Positions 16,124 to 25,937 of a stretch of 63,241 bases of DNA are shown here, piece by piece (the stretch's first letter is position 1; the number at the start of each line of letters is the position of its first letter). This DNA comes from Bauldia sp. (GTDB lineage Bacteria > Pseudomonadota > Alphaproteobacteria > Rhizobiales > Kaistiaceae), in contig JAGRKZ010000049.1 in the NCBI GenBank assembly GCA_020442065.1, positions 1 through 63,241 of the forward strand, given 5' to 3'. The notes beneath the pieces were generated by a model. The model ran no database searches and was not told the origin of the DNA. It worked only from the letters and a program-made list of their open reading frames with translations. Position numbers and translations under genes: made by a program.

Positions 16124-17563
16124 ATGGTCAGGGCAGTTCTCAAGACGTCGATCAAACCAACGGTTGTCGGTGTCCTTGCCGCCCTTCTGGGTGTCTCGAC
16201 CCTGCCCGCCGAGGCCAGGATGAGCGACATTGCCCGGGAGAGCGCCGTCCAACGCGCCTGCCAGGCGGCGATCTGGGCCATGCCCGCCGTCAGCACCTGG
16301 GACATCGCCCAAGGCATCATCAACGACCTTGGCGGGAAGGTCGGCGACTTGGTTCAGCTCAGTCAGCCGATGACATCGCAGCACGGCTTCCTGACGGCAA
16401 ACGACGTGACGCCCTATTCGGTTGCCGCGCTGACTACGGCCGATGGTCCTCTAGTCGTCGAAGTGCCGCCGGCAACGGCCAAGGTGAACCTGTTCGGGAC
16501 CTTCGTTGATGCCTGGATGCGGCCCGTGGCAGACGTGGGCGAGCGCGGCACCGACAAGCGTGCCGGCGGGAAATACCTGTTCCTGCCGGTGGGCTACGAT
16601 GGTCCGGTCCCCGCCGAGGGCTACTACGTCTTCCAGCTTGACGGCTATTCGATCAACTTCGCTTTCCGCCCTGTCTCGCGGGGCGACGGCACGATCGCCG
16701 ATGCGGTCGACCATGTGCGTAAGAACCTTCGCGTCTACCCGCTGGCCGACGCCGACACCCCGCCCGACACCGTCTTCCTCGATGCCTCGGGGCGGAAGTG
16801 GGACACCTTGCCTTACTACGACCTGAGCTATTTCCGCGACATCTGGAACTTCGTTCAGGGCGAGCCGATCCGCGAGAGAGACAAGGCGATGTATGGCGTC
16901 CTTCGCGCCATCGGCATCGAGAAGGGCGTTCCCTTCGCGCCGAGCGAAGAATGGATCGCCATCTACGAGGACGGAGCGAAGTGCGCCTTCGACTACATGC
17001 AGGACCGGTGGCTGACGCCCAACGTCATGCTGGTCCCGTTCAACGGCGACAAGAACCACTGGCAGCAGCCGAACGTGCCGCCGGACCAGGCCGCCAAGGG
17101 CTTTCCCTTCGAAGATCGCGGGATACCGCTGATCGATGCACGCGTGGATGCCTACTTCTGGGCAACCTATTTCCCGGTCGTGCTCGGCGGCAGCAGCTTC
17201 TACCTGATGTCGCTGCGTGACAGCGATGGCGAGCTGCTGAACGGCGAGGACACCTATCGCCTGACCGTACCCAAGGACACGCCGGCGGCGGATTTCTGGT
17301 CGGCGATCGCCTACAGCATGGTCACCAAGGGATTCATCCGCGACGCGGAACGCGTGGGGCTGTCCAGCCGCGAGCTCGACAAGCTGGCCGTCAACGCCGA
17401 CGGCTCCGTCGATCTCTACTTCGCGCCGAAGGCGCCGGAGGGCCACGAATCGAACTGGGTGCCGACCGGCGAGGACTGGTTCTCGATCTTCCGGTTCTAC
17501 GGCCCCGAAAAGGAGCTGTTCGACAAGTCCTTCGTCCTGCCGGACTTCGAGAGGGTGGAGTGA
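16124..17563 (+). CDS. Exported DUF1254/DUF1214 protein
   Basis: A 479-residue protein with an N-terminal signal peptide (cleavage near LPAEA, residue 31), then the DUF1254 domain (about 60-190, with TPYSVAALTTADGPLVVEVPP and GKYLFLPVGYDG) and the DUF1214 domain at the end (DGSVDLYFAPKAPEGHESNW, FSIFRFYGPEKELFDKSF). Members are periplasmic or envelope proteins of unknown biochemical role that often occur in pairs. A frameshifted paralogue follows 200 bases later. The start at 16124 has GGAG a few bases upstream. The disrupted AraC gene faces it across a 114-bp divergent spacer. Confidence 0.85.
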   Translation: MVRAVLKTSIKPTVVGVLAALLGVSTLPAEARMSDIARESAVQRACQAAIWAMPAVSTWDIAQGIINDLGGKVGDLVQLSQPMTSQHGFLTANDVTPYSVAALTTADGPLVVEVPPATAKVNLFGTFVDAWMRPVADVGERGTDKRAGGKYLFLPVGYDGPVPAEGYYVFQLDGYSINFAFRPVSRGDGTIADAVDHVRKNLRVYPLADADTPPDTVFLDASGRKWDTLPYYDLSYFRDIWNFVQGEPIRERDKAMYGVLRAIGIEKGVPFAPSEEWIAIYEDGAKCAFDYMQDRWLTPNVMLVPFNGDKNHWQQPNVPPDQAAKGFPFEDRGIPLIDARVDAYFWATYFPVVLGGSSFYLMSLRDSDGELLNGEDTYRLTVPKDTPAADFWSAIAYSMVTKGFIRDAERVGLSSRELDKLAVNADGSVDLYFAPKAPEGHESNWVPTGEDWFSIFRFYGPEKELFDKSFVLPDFERVE

Positions 17564-17721
17564 CGGAATTGCCGCCCGCCGCCGCAACGCGGCCATCCCG
17601 ATCGAGAGATCGCTAGTCCAAAGGTCCGGAAACGAACCGCCGCGGCCCGGCTGACGCAAGCCGAGGTGTCACGTCCTGCGCGAGCCTCGACACGCCGCGG
17701 GGCCGGTTGGTCGCGATGCTG

Positions 17722-17731
17722 TCAACGTTGA
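17722..17731. promoter_or_regulatory. Palindrome before second DUF1254 gene
   Basis: TCAACGTTGA is a perfect 10-bp palindrome within TGTCAACGTTGAGACA, 33 bases before the ATG of the second DUF1254 gene. It could be an operator. The site is short and unsupported by a second copy. Confidence 0.25.
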
Positions 17732-17764
17732 GACAACAACTCGAAACGCAAGGAGTACACGAAC

Positions 17765-19253
17765 ATGAGGACCGCGCTGCTGAGCTGTCTGGTCGTTGGC
17801 CTCGTATGCGCCTGGTCGTTGACCGCGGTCAAAGCCGCAGAAGACACCCGCTTCATCGAAAACGAGACGATCCCGACCATTGTCGGCGATCTCGTCTTCG
17901 AGAAGGGATTTCCGACACCGGAAACCACCGCACGCCTCTTCGAGTTGCGGACGTTCTACCGCGCCATCGAAGTGATTCAGCAGAACGTCTTCGCAGCGTC
18001 GCTCTACGCGATGCGCAAGGGCTATGCGGAAGCCGGGGCGGGCAGGCCGAACCAGGTGATCGTCTTCCGCAACTTCATGGATGCGAAGTCCGAGTTCCTG
18101 ACGGCGAACAACACCACGGTCTATGCAATGACCTTCCTCGACCTGAAGGCCGACGGCCCGACGGTCATCGAGGCGCCGCCCAAGCTGCTCGGGCTGCTCA
18201 ACGACATGTGGATGCGCTACATCGGCGACATCGGCAATGCCGGGCCCGACAAGGGCGCCGGCGGCAAGTTCCTCATTCTTCCCCCGGGTTATGACGGCGA
18301 CGTGCCCGACGGCTACTTCGTCTTCCCGTCGAAAACCTATGGTGTATGGGTCGCGCTGCGGGCCCTTGCCGACGCGGACGGCTCGACGAAAGCCGCGAAC
18401 GAGCGCTACGAACAACTGAAGATCTATCCGCTATCACAGGGCGGGCAATCCCGAGCCGACCGAGCTCATCAACGGCACCGGAATGGAGATCTTCACCGTC
18501 CATCCGGAAAACTACGGCATGCTGGAGGAGCTCGGTGCTTTGGTTGCCGAGGAGCATCCCGACGCCGTCGACGGCGCCCAGAAGTTCCTGCTTGCCTCGA
18601 TTGGAATGGAGTTCGGCAAACCGTTCAATCCTGATCCCTCCACAAAGGAAATTCTGGCGCGCGCGGCGACGATCGGAGCGGCGTTGTTGCGCACCAACAT
18701 GTGGAACTACACCGGTGACCAGAAATACATCTACGCGGACCGCAAGTGGTGGAACCCCTTCGTCGGCGGCGTCTACACGTTCGACCCCAACGGCTATCTC
18801 GACTACGACGCCCAGGCGTTCTTCGCTGCCTACGCGACCGGCGTCACCCCGGCCATGGCGTCAAAAGCCGTAGGCGTTGGATCGCAGTATCTCTGCACCC
18901 ACACCGACGGCGAGGGCATCGCGCTGGACGGCGCCAAGACCTACAAGCTCACCGTTCCGGCGAACGTCCCGGCCAAGGATTTCTGGTCCTTCATCGTCTA
19001 CGACGCCGGCAACCGGTCGATGATGGCGACCGCGCAGAAATTCCCGGCAAAGAGCAGCTACGACGCGGTCGTCGCCAATGAAGACGGGACGATCGACCTC
19101 TACATCGGTCCGAAAGCGCCGGACGGCCAGGAATCGAACTGGATCGAGACCGACCCGAGCAAAGGCTGGACGGGAATCTTCAGGATCTACGGTCCGCTCG
19201 AGCCGTTCTTCGATCAGTCGTGGAAGCTGAACGATCTCGAAGCGCTCCCCTGA
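17765..19253 (+). pseudogene. Second DUF1254/DUF1214 gene with a single frameshift
   Basis: It starts at ATG 17765 (AGGAG upstream) with a signal peptide and reads the DUF1254 domain to about residue 225 (KIYPLSQ). It then runs out of frame, while the expected continuation (GNPEPTELINGTGMEIF) is in the +1 frame and carries the DUF1214 domain to the stop at 19251-19253 (GPKAPDGQESNW, FRIYGPLEPFFDQSW). One extra G in the GGG at 18439-18441 explains it: deleting one G gives LSQAGNPEP. Intact, the product would be about 495 residues, a normal length for the family. Either a recent inactivating insertion or a sequencing error; codon use on both sides is still fully coding. Confidence 0.85.
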
Positions 19254-19254
19254 G

Positions 19255-19293
19255 ACCCGACTCCGGAGCGGACCAGGAACGTCCGCTTCGGGT
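19255..19293. terminator. Possible hairpin between convergent genes
   Basis: An interrupted inverted repeat (ACCCG ... AGCGGAC, loop, GTCCGCT ... CGGGT) lies right after the DUF1254 stop and before the end of the opposing amidohydrolase gene. No T run follows; the terminator role is tentative. Confidence 0.35.
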
Positions 19294-19329
19294 CCATCCG
19301 GCGCGAGGCGCCGATCGTCGTCGCCCCCG

Positions 19330-21171
19330 TTATCGGACCGGAAATATCCGCCCTTCGTGCACGGTGCCCCACACCGCGATCTCCTTGATCCCGGTGGCCG
19401 GCACCGTCAATGGATTGTCGGCGAGGATGGTGAAATTAGCGCGCTTGCCGGCCACGATGCTGCCAACCTCGTTCTCGAGCCCGATCGAATAGGCTGCTTC
19501 CAACGTGATCGCCCTGAGCGCACCCTCCCGCGTGTTGCGCTGGTCGGGACCCGCCACGCGCCCGGAGACGGTCGTGCGATTGACGGCACAGTCCATCAGG
19601 AAGAGAGGCCGACCCGGCGCCATGGGCATGTCGGAATGATAGGAAAACGGGATGCCTGCGCGCTCGATATCGCCCAGGCGGACCATGTTGTCAGCCCGCT
19701 CGGGGCCAAGGCCCGTCTCCGAGTATTTGTCGGCGAGCGCGGTGACATAGTAGGGATTGCCGCTGACGATCGCTCCGAGCCGCTTGATGCGCCCGATCTG
19801 GTCGGGCTGCGACACCGCGAAGTGGACCAGCACCGTCCGGTGATCGTATCGAGGATTGCGCCGCATGTTCGCCTCGATATTGTCGAGCACCATGTCGAGG
19901 GCGGCGTCGCCGATTTCGTGAATGTGGATCTGATAGCCGGCGTCCCAGTAGATCTCGAATGCCCTGGCGAAGGCGTCGGGCTGCATGATCCATTCGCCGT
20001 GGTAGTCGCCGATGTAAGGGTCACGGAGCTGCATGGCGAGCGAGAACACGGCTCCGTCGGCAAAGAGCTTGATCCTGTTGGGCATGATCTGCGTCATCCC
20101 CTCGCCCCAGGACAACGTCTTCTCCGTCTCGGCGATCGTGGCGTCCGGAAACGACGCGAAGATGGATTTGCCGTCGGGGATGAAATAATAGCGGAACGGC
20201 GTGTCGGGGCCGGACATGACGGCGTTCTCGGCGTCTTGCAGCGTCTTCGAATAGAGCCCTCCCGGCTCTGAGCCGAGCGTGACGCCGTTTGCATGAAAGT
20301 ACCCGACGACGAACTGGAGCCCCTTCTGCAACCGGTCGGGCGTCGCGATCGCCGGCAGGAGGCGCGGGAGGATCGCGAACATCCCGGCTTCCCAGAAGTA
20401 GCCTTTGTCGAGGTCGCTCTGCTGCTTCGCCGCCGGCGCCATGGCGCTGACGAAGGCCTGGTCGATCCCGTAGCTCGCCAGCGCCTTGCTGTTCATCGTG
20501 AAGTCGTGCGCCGAGCGGTGCCACACGACGACAGGCCGGGTGGCGCTGATCTTGTCAAGGTCGGCACGGCTCAGGTCGCCGTGGAAGGCCGGATGATAGC
20601 CCCAGGTCAGCAGGACCTGGCCCGGGTCCCCGAGCTTGGCCTCCGCCGCAGTCAGCCGCTTCATGTAGTCGTCGTGATCGCGGGCCGCCGGTACGGTGCC
20701 GGACGGAAGAACCCAGTCCTCGGTGGCGATGATCTCCGAGGTCATGGTCAGGCCGCTGAGGAGAGGATGATCGTGCTGGGCTATGAAGCCTGGCACGATC
20801 ACCTTGTCGGCGAAGGTATCGTCGACCGTAAATGGCTGCCCGCTGGCAGATGCCTTGAGTTCGTCCAGCGCACCGACCGCGAGTATGCGGTCGCCAAGCA
20901 CCGCCACCGCGGTCACCGTCGGTCTGTCGGGGTCGAGGGTGACGACCTCGCGCGCTGCAAAGATCGTGACCTTTGGCAATCCGCCAGGATCGAGCTCGCC
21001 AACGATGTCCTGGAACGACGTGGTATCGGCGAGAGCGGCGCCCGGCCCGACCGCCTCGCACACCAGCGCGCCGGCGGCGACCGTCGTCGCCGATCGCAGC
21101 ACCTGCCTGCGGGTCGGGAACGAGAGATAGCGAAATGCAGCGGCAAATTCGGAACTGCAGTTGATGCACAT
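19330..21171 (-). CDS. Tat-exported amidohydrolase, YtcJ-like
   Basis: A 613-residue protein starting at ATG 21171 behind AGGAGG. A twin-arginine signal (FPTRRQVLRSATT, then a hydrophobic stretch to AALA) indicates export of a folded metalloprotein. The amidohydrolase_3 landmarks are QHDHP (first metal His pair, about residue 133), HIHEIGDAALD (about residue 410) and SYHSDMPM (late catalytic Asp), followed by a final small beta domain (GKRANFTILADNPL). YtcJ-type enzymes hydrolyse amide or related bonds, and most have no known substrate. It converges with the frameshifted DUF1254 gene and may belong to the same accessory block. Confidence 0.87.
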   Translation of the reverse strand: MCINCSSEFAAAFRYLSFPTRRQVLRSATTVAAGALVCEAVGPGAALADTTSFQDIVGELDPGGLPKVTIFAAREVVTLDPDRPTVTAVAVLGDRILAVGALDELKASASGQPFTVDDTFADKVIVPGFIAQHDHPLLSGLTMTSEIIATEDWVLPSGTVPAARDHDDYMKRLTAAEAKLGDPGQVLLTWGYHPAFHGDLSRADLDKISATRPVVVWHRSAHDFTMNSKALASYGIDQAFVSAMAPAAKQQSDLDKGYFWEAGMFAILPRLLPAIATPDRLQKGLQFVVGYFHANGVTLGSEPGGLYSKTLQDAENAVMSGPDTPFRYYFIPDGKSIFASFPDATIAETEKTLSWGEGMTQIMPNRIKLFADGAVFSLAMQLRDPYIGDYHGEWIMQPDAFARAFEIYWDAGYQIHIHEIGDAALDMVLDNIEANMRRNPRYDHRTVLVHFAVSQPDQIGRIKRLGAIVSGNPYYVTALADKYSETGLGPERADNMVRLGDIERAGIPFSYHSDMPMAPGRPLFLMDCAVNRTTVSGRVAGPDQRNTREGALRAITLEAAYSIGLENEVGSIVAGKRANFTILADNPLTVPATGIKEIAVWGTVHEGRIFPVR

Positions 21172-21340
21172 GGCACGCGCCTCCTCTGCGCATGACTGCC
21201 GCGAGAACCGGCCTCGAACCGAAACGTCGATCCGTGAGATGCGCCAGGTTCGGGCGTTAGTCGCCAGGTTCGACCGCCTCGACGCCGGGGCGGTTGAATC
21301 GAATCAAGATACGACGCTGGCGCGAGGCGGGGAATGCCGG

Positions 21341-21721
21341 TCAGACGTCCTCGACGGTCACCACGCGGAAGGTGTGGAGCTCGCCGTCGTCGTCGCGGAT
21401 CGAGACATACTCACCGGGACCGAAGACGTGGCTCGACAGCTTGAAGCCGGATTCGTCGCCCTCGTCGCCCGCGAGATCGTAGGTGAAGCCCCAGGAACCG
21501 CCCGGCCGGTGGACGAGATGGCCGACGTCATCTTCCTCTCCGCCCCAGAAACGCACCACGCGGCAGTGGTCGCGGTGCTTCTTCCAGCCCTCGGCATCGA
21601 GATGACCGGTGGGGTCGAGCGGCGCGGTGAAGCGATACCCGTGCCGGTCGCTGCCGTTGGGGAAATCCTTGGTGCGGGCAAGATTGAGCCTGATTGTCTT
21701 CAGGCCTTTGGTATCGGGCAT
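21341..21721 (-). CDS. Conserved hypothetical protein
   Basis: A 126-residue protein from ATG 21721, which has GGAGGAGA just upstream; the much longer frame upstream is a shadow of the opposite gene. There is no signal peptide, membrane span or recognised motif. It is rich in Asp, His and Trp (HRDHCRVVRFWGGEEDD, a Gly-rich middle, and a final YVSIRDDDGELHTFRVVTVEDV) and looks like a small soluble beta-rich protein. It is divergent from the exported protein at 21837. I do not recognise the family. Confidence 0.65.
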   Translation of the reverse strand: MPDTKGLKTIRLNLARTKDFPNGSDRHGYRFTAPLDPTGHLDAEGWKKHRDHCRVVRFWGGEEDDVGHLVHRPGGSWGFTYDLAGDEGDESGFKLSSHVFGPGEYVSIRDDDGELHTFRVVTVEDV

Positions 21722-21836
21722 ATTCTCCTCCGTTCTCCCGCTGACTCTAGCGGCGGCGGGCGGATGTTTCCAGTTCGGGGTTTCCCGTAGGAAAGGCGCA
21801 AAGTAGAGTGGCTGGGGCGATTCGAAGAGGTCCGCC

Positions 21837-22736
21837 TTGCCCCCTGTCGCGCCCGTCCTGACCGCCGCGCTGACGGCGCTCGTCCTCATGGCCGGTGGTG
21901 CCGGGGCCGAGGGCCCGGGCCCGCGCTTCCCCACTACCGTGTTCGAGACCGGAGCGAAGGGCGCCGCCGTAACCGTCGGCGATGTGACGGCCTCGATCTC
22001 GATGGTGCTCCGGCCCAGGATCGACGCCGACTTCGAGGTGCCGGTGCTGACCGTATCGGTGGGCGAGCGCAGGGTGCTGGAGGCGGTGGGGGTCGCCTCC
22101 GGCTTCGACTTCCCCGCGACCGAGGCGAGCATTGCCGATATGGACCCCAACAACACGCGGCCCGAGGTGTACTTCACGTCGTTCTCCGGGGGGATGCATT
22201 GCTGCACGGAGGTGATGGTCGCCACCCAGGTCGGCGACAAATGGGCCGCGGTGCCGGCGGGCGCCTTCGACGGTGACGGCGACTTTCTGCAGGACCTCGA
22301 CGGCGACGGGCACGCCGAGATCGTCACGGTCGATAATCGATTCCTCTACGAATTCGACTGCTATGCCTGCAGCGCCGCGCCCCTCCAGATCCTCACCGTG
22401 CGGCGGGGCAAATTGGTTGACGCTTCAGGCGAGATCCAGTTCCTGCCGGCGCACCGGGCCTGGCTCGCACAGATGGAGGGAGCGATCGGCCCGGCCCAGC
22501 GCTGGACGTCGCGCGGCTTCCTCGCCGGTTGGGTCGCTGCGAAGGCGCGGCTGGGCGAAGGTGCGGACGCGCTTTCACAGCTCGCGGCCAACTGGGACCT
22601 TGCCGCCGACGCGGGCGAAGAGGTTTGCCTCACGGGCCAGCCGATCGAGGAATGCCCACGGCGGAAGAAGGTGACGCTCAAGTTTCCCGACCATCTGAAG
22701 CTGTTCCTCGAACAGCACGGCTATGCGGTAACCTGA
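21837..22736 (+). CDS. Exported hypothetical protein with Asp-rich calcium-type loops
   Basis: About 299 residues when started at TTG 21837, which has GAGG 8 bases upstream and gives an immediate signal peptide (ending GGAGAEG). No ATG is suitably placed. The mature part contains FSGGMHCCTEV, a DGDGDFLQDLDGDGHAE segment that resembles FG-GAP/EF-type calcium loops, and a DCYAC pair, giving six or more cysteines that fit an oxidised periplasmic protein. Function is unknown. The VOC gene follows after 14 bases with GAGGAGG at the junction, so the two are probably co-transcribed. Confidence 0.7.
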   Translation: MPPVAPVLTAALTALVLMAGGAGAEGPGPRFPTTVFETGAKGAAVTVGDVTASISMVLRPRIDADFEVPVLTVSVGERRVLEAVGVASGFDFPATEASIADMDPNNTRPEVYFTSFSGGMHCCTEVMVATQVGDKWAAVPAGAFDGDGDFLQDLDGDGHAEIVTVDNRFLYEFDCYACSAAPLQILTVRRGKLVDASGEIQFLPAHRAWLAQMEGAIGPAQRWTSRGFLAGWVAAKARLGEGADALSQLAANWDLAADAGEEVCLTGQPIEECPRRKKVTLKFPDHLKLFLEQHGYAVT

Positions 22737-22750
22737 GGAGGACGCTTCGC

Positions 22751-23209
22751 ATGAAGGGCATCACATCGCTCGCGCATGTGGCACTGAAGGTCCGGGATAT
22801 GGAAAGGTCCCTCGCCTTCTATGTCGGTCAGCTCGGCTTCGCCGAGATGTTCCGGCTCCATCGCGACGGAAGACTGTGGATCGTCTATCTCAGGATCACC
22901 GACGATCAGTACCTGGAGCTCTTCCCCGATGGCGAGGGCGAGCGTGCGCCCGGCCGCGATGCCACCGGCGTCAACCACATCTGCCTTGGGGTCGACGACA
23001 TCGGCACCGTGTCGGCGGCCCTTGAGGCAAAGGGCGTGACGCTCACAGTTGCTCCCAAGCTCGGTGCCGACCACAATTGGCAGGCCTGGATCGAGGACCC
23101 TGACGGCAACCGGATCGAGCTGATGCAGACGATGCCGAAGGCGATGCAACTCGCCGCGATCCGCTCCCTTCGGATCGGGGACCACGCGGTGCCGGTCTAC
23201 GATGTGTAG
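22751..23209 (+). CDS. VOC-family (glyoxalase/dioxygenase-fold) protein
   Basis: A 152-residue protein with one complete VOC module: LAHVALKVRDMERSLAFYVGQLGF at the start, GVNHICLGVDDI in the centre and WIEDPDGNRIELMQ at the end. The His of AHVAL, the His of NHICL and the Glu of RIELMQ form the usual metal site. Such proteins are lyases, isomerases or dioxygenases on small molecules. GAGGAGG precedes the ATG. It converges with the DUF4432 gene. Confidence 0.85.
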   Translation: MKGITSLAHVALKVRDMERSLAFYVGQLGFAEMFRLHRDGRLWIVYLRITDDQYLELFPDGEGERAPGRDATGVNHICLGVDDIGTVSAALEAKGVTLTVAPKLGADHNWQAWIEDPDGNRIELMQTMPKAMQLAAIRSLRIGDHAVPVYDV

Positions 23210-23293
23210 TCAGCACCGGCCTTCGGGTAAACGTGGAGTCCCGCAGTTCTCCCGTTGTGAACGAGACATCGCGATCCAGGTACTGCAAGACGG

Positions 23294-24382
23294 CTAGCCC
23301 TTTCGCATTGCCTCGATGCGGCCGCGCATGGCGGAGGCCTCGTCGGCATCGAGGGCACCGAACTCCATGCTGCAGCGGAAAACGCCCCCGGGCGGGATCT
23401 CCCTGACGTTGCCCTTGGCCTTTTCCGCGGTGTAGCCGTCGGGATCCGCCGTCGCGGGCAGAACGATGCCGATCGCATCCTGATCGCCCCATCGGGTCAT
23501 CCAGCGCACGCCCTTGGGCAGCTCGGCTGGCCGGTGGCGGACGAAATCGGCGGAACCGTCGGGATGGAGCTGCATCGTCTCGGCCCAGCCCTCGGCGTCC
23601 GACGGATAGGCGAGCGTCATCACCAGCTCGGGGTCGATCTCGCGGCCCGGCACGATGGCGCGGTGACGCGACGGATCGGCCAGCACCTCGGCGAGCAGGA
23701 CCTTGTGCTGCTCGGGCTGCACAAAGTTGGAGGGGATCATGGTGCGAACGCGGATGTGGTCGAGATCGTCCGGCACAGCATCGATGACGGTCGCGCCGTC
23801 GACCGGGCGGAAGTTGATGTGGGCGAGATACATCAACTCCATCGGTTTGGACTTGAGGTTGGAGACGACCAGGTCGACGCCGATGCGGCTCGAGCCGCCG
23901 CGAAGCGTGATGGTGGGGGTGGCAACATAGTTGTGGGCGAAGGCGACGGCGTGGCGCCAGGTGCCGGTGAGCGCCATATAAGGGACACCGTTCTCCTCGC
24001 CGACGACGAGCTCGGCGGTGTCGAAGCGGGCATTGGGCAACTCGCCATGGAGGGGATGGGTGTCGCCGGCGCCGGGATTGCCCATCGCGGTCACGCCGCA
24101 GTGGATAAAGAACGCGCCGTAGGTTTCGAGATACCCGGCGTCCGGCCGGGGCTCCGGGAACATCGAGCCCATGGTGAGCGAGCGGCCGCGAAAGACGGCG
24201 TCCCAGATCTGCTGGCCCTGGAAGGGCAGGAGGTCGATCTGGCCCACGGCGTTGCGAATGCGGAGGCCCTCGACCCCGCTCGCGTAGCGGAAGGTCGCGG
24301 CGCTCAGCTCGCCATGAGTGGCGAGCGGACGCTCGGCCTCGCCGAAGAACTCCGGGCGTAGAGCGATGACGGTGGCGGACAT
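23294..24382 (-). CDS. DUF4432 / aldose-1-epimerase-like protein
   Basis: A 362-residue protein starting at ATG 24382 (GAGGGAG upstream). The sequence is almost all beta strands with galactose-mutarotase-like landmarks (LLPFQGQQIWDAVFRG, FIHCGVTAMG, HGELPNA, MYLAHINFRPVDGA). DUF4432 proteins share the epimerase superfold and are found with sugar or sugar-acid degradation genes. It follows the aldehyde dehydrogenase gene by 14 bases on the same strand, so the two form an operon. The sugar is unknown. Confidence 0.82.
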   Translation of the reverse strand: MSATVIALRPEFFGEAERPLATHGELSAATFRYASGVEGLRIRNAVGQIDLLPFQGQQIWDAVFRGRSLTMGSMFPEPRPDAGYLETYGAFFIHCGVTAMGNPGAGDTHPLHGELPNARFDTAELVVGEENGVPYMALTGTWRHAVAFAHNYVATPTITLRGGSSRIGVDLVVSNLKSKPMELMYLAHINFRPVDGATVIDAVPDDLDHIRVRTMIPSNFVQPEQHKVLLAEVLADPSRHRAIVPGREIDPELVMTLAYPSDAEGWAETMQLHPDGSADFVRHRPAELPKGVRWMTRWGDQDAIGIVLPATADPDGYTAEKAKGNVREIPPGGVFRCSMEFGALDADEASAMRGRIEAMRKG

Positions 24383-24396
24383 GCGTGCGCGCTCCC

Positions 24397-25842
24397 TCAG
24401 GCCTTGATCAGCTTGTGACGAATGAACTTCGGCTCAAGGTAGTCCTTGATGCCCAGCGAGCCGCCCTCGCGACCGTAGCCGGACTCCTTGACGCCCCCGA
24501 AGGGAATCTCGGCCGCCGCCAGAAGCATCTCGTTGACGCCGACCATGCCGGCCTCGATGCGGTCGGCGGTGTGCTGGGCGCGCTCGGCGTCGTTGGAGAA
24601 GACGTAGGCGGCAAGGCCGAAGGGCAGCGCATTGGCGCGCTCGATCACTTCGTCTTCGTCGACAAAGGTGGCAAGCGGCGCGATCGGCGCAAATGGCTCC
24701 TCGACCATGATGCAAGCATCGTCCGGCACGTCGGCGATGACGGTGGGCTCGAGGAAGTAGCCCTTGTTGAGGTGGGCCGGCCGCCGCCCGCCATGAAGCA
24801 GGCGACCACCCTTCGCGACGGCATCGTCCGCCAGTTCGAGCGCGGCGTCGACAGCGCTGCCGCGGATCATCGGGCCCATGGTCACGCCGTCCTTGAGGCC
24901 GTCGCCGACGACGATGCCCTTGACGTAGTCGACGAAGGCCGCCTCGAACGGCGCCTTGATGCTCTCATGAACGTAGAAGCGGGTCGGCGAGATGCAGACC
25001 TGTCCTGTGTTGCGGAACTTGGCCATGGCGGCGGCGCGCGCGCTCGCCGTGGGATCGGCATCGCGGTGCACGATCACCGGGGCGTGGCCACCGAGCTCCA
25101 TCGAAGCGCGCTTGATGCCCTCGGCGCACTGGGCAAGAACCTTCTTGCCGACGGCGACCGAGCCGGTCAGCGAGACCTTGCGGATGACGGGTGAGGCGAT
25201 GAGTTCGGCAGCGAGCTTCGAGGAGGGTCCGGTGATCACGGTCACGACCCCGGGCGGCAGGCCGGCGTCGACCAGGGCCTCGGCGATCTTGAAGCAGGAA
25301 CCGGGCGCCTCGGAGGCGGGACGCGCCACGATCGAACAGCCGGCGGCAAGCGCAGCGGCGATCTTCCGCGACGGCAGGAGCGCCGGAAAGTTCCAGGCCG
25401 ACAGCGAGAGACAGACGCCGACCGGCTGGTAGGTGACGCTGAGACGCTGGTCGGCGGCGCGGGCGGGGATGATCTGGCCGTAGACCCGCTTCGCCTCCTC
25501 CGCGTACCACTCGAACTGGTCGGCGGCAGAATTGGTCTCGCCGCGCGCCTCGGCCAGCGGCTTGCCGGTCTCCGCGCTCATGAAACGGGCGATGTCCTCG
25601 TTGCGCTCGCGGATCAGGTCGGCGGCCTTGCGCATGATCTTGGCGCGTTCCCAGGCCGGCATGGCCTTCCACACGGCAAAGCCACGGGCGGCACTGTCGA
25701 GCACGGCCGCGACATCAGCGGAATCAGCCGACGGCACGGTGCCGATCTCCTCCTCGGTCGCCGGGGCAAGCACCGGCATGGTCTTGCCCGACTGCGCGGG
25801 CCGCCACTCATTGTCGATCAGGAGGCCGAATTTGGTGAACAT
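24397..25842 (-). CDS. NAD(P)-dependent aldehyde dehydrogenase, succinate-semialdehyde dehydrogenase type
   Basis: A 481-residue, full-length member of the ALDH superfamily: WNFPALLP (Asn151), the general base Glu249 in MELGGHAP and the nucleophile Cys283 in NTGQVCIS. The overall pattern (LLIDNEWRPAQSGKTMPVLAPAT, ARKIAAALAAGCS) fits the SSADH/2-oxoglutarate-semialdehyde group. At residue 174 the usual cofactor-binding Lys of the IVKP motif is Arg (VARPASEAP). It is the first gene of a two-gene operon with DUF4432, which suggests the last oxidation step of a sugar-acid pathway. The exact semialdehyde is not determinable. Confidence 0.88.
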   Translation of the reverse strand: MFTKFGLLIDNEWRPAQSGKTMPVLAPATEEEIGTVPSADSADVAAVLDSAARGFAVWKAMPAWERAKIMRKAADLIRERNEDIARFMSAETGKPLAEARGETNSAADQFEWYAEEAKRVYGQIIPARAADQRLSVTYQPVGVCLSLSAWNFPALLPSRKIAAALAAGCSIVARPASEAPGSCFKIAEALVDAGLPPGVVTVITGPSSKLAAELIASPVIRKVSLTGSVAVGKKVLAQCAEGIKRASMELGGHAPVIVHRDADPTASARAAAMAKFRNTGQVCISPTRFYVHESIKAPFEAAFVDYVKGIVVGDGLKDGVTMGPMIRGSAVDAALELADDAVAKGGRLLHGGRRPAHLNKGYFLEPTVIADVPDDACIMVEEPFAPIAPLATFVDEDEVIERANALPFGLAAYVFSNDAERAQHTADRIEAGMVGVNEMLLAAAEIPFGGVKESGYGREGGSLGIKDYLEPKFIRHKLIKA

Positions 25843-25937
25843 GGCCGGTATGCCTTTCCCAGGACTAGCGAACGGATGGATGGCGGAGCACTACCGCCGC
25901 CGTATCGCGACCGCAAGGCACCGTGCCGAGGCGGGGC

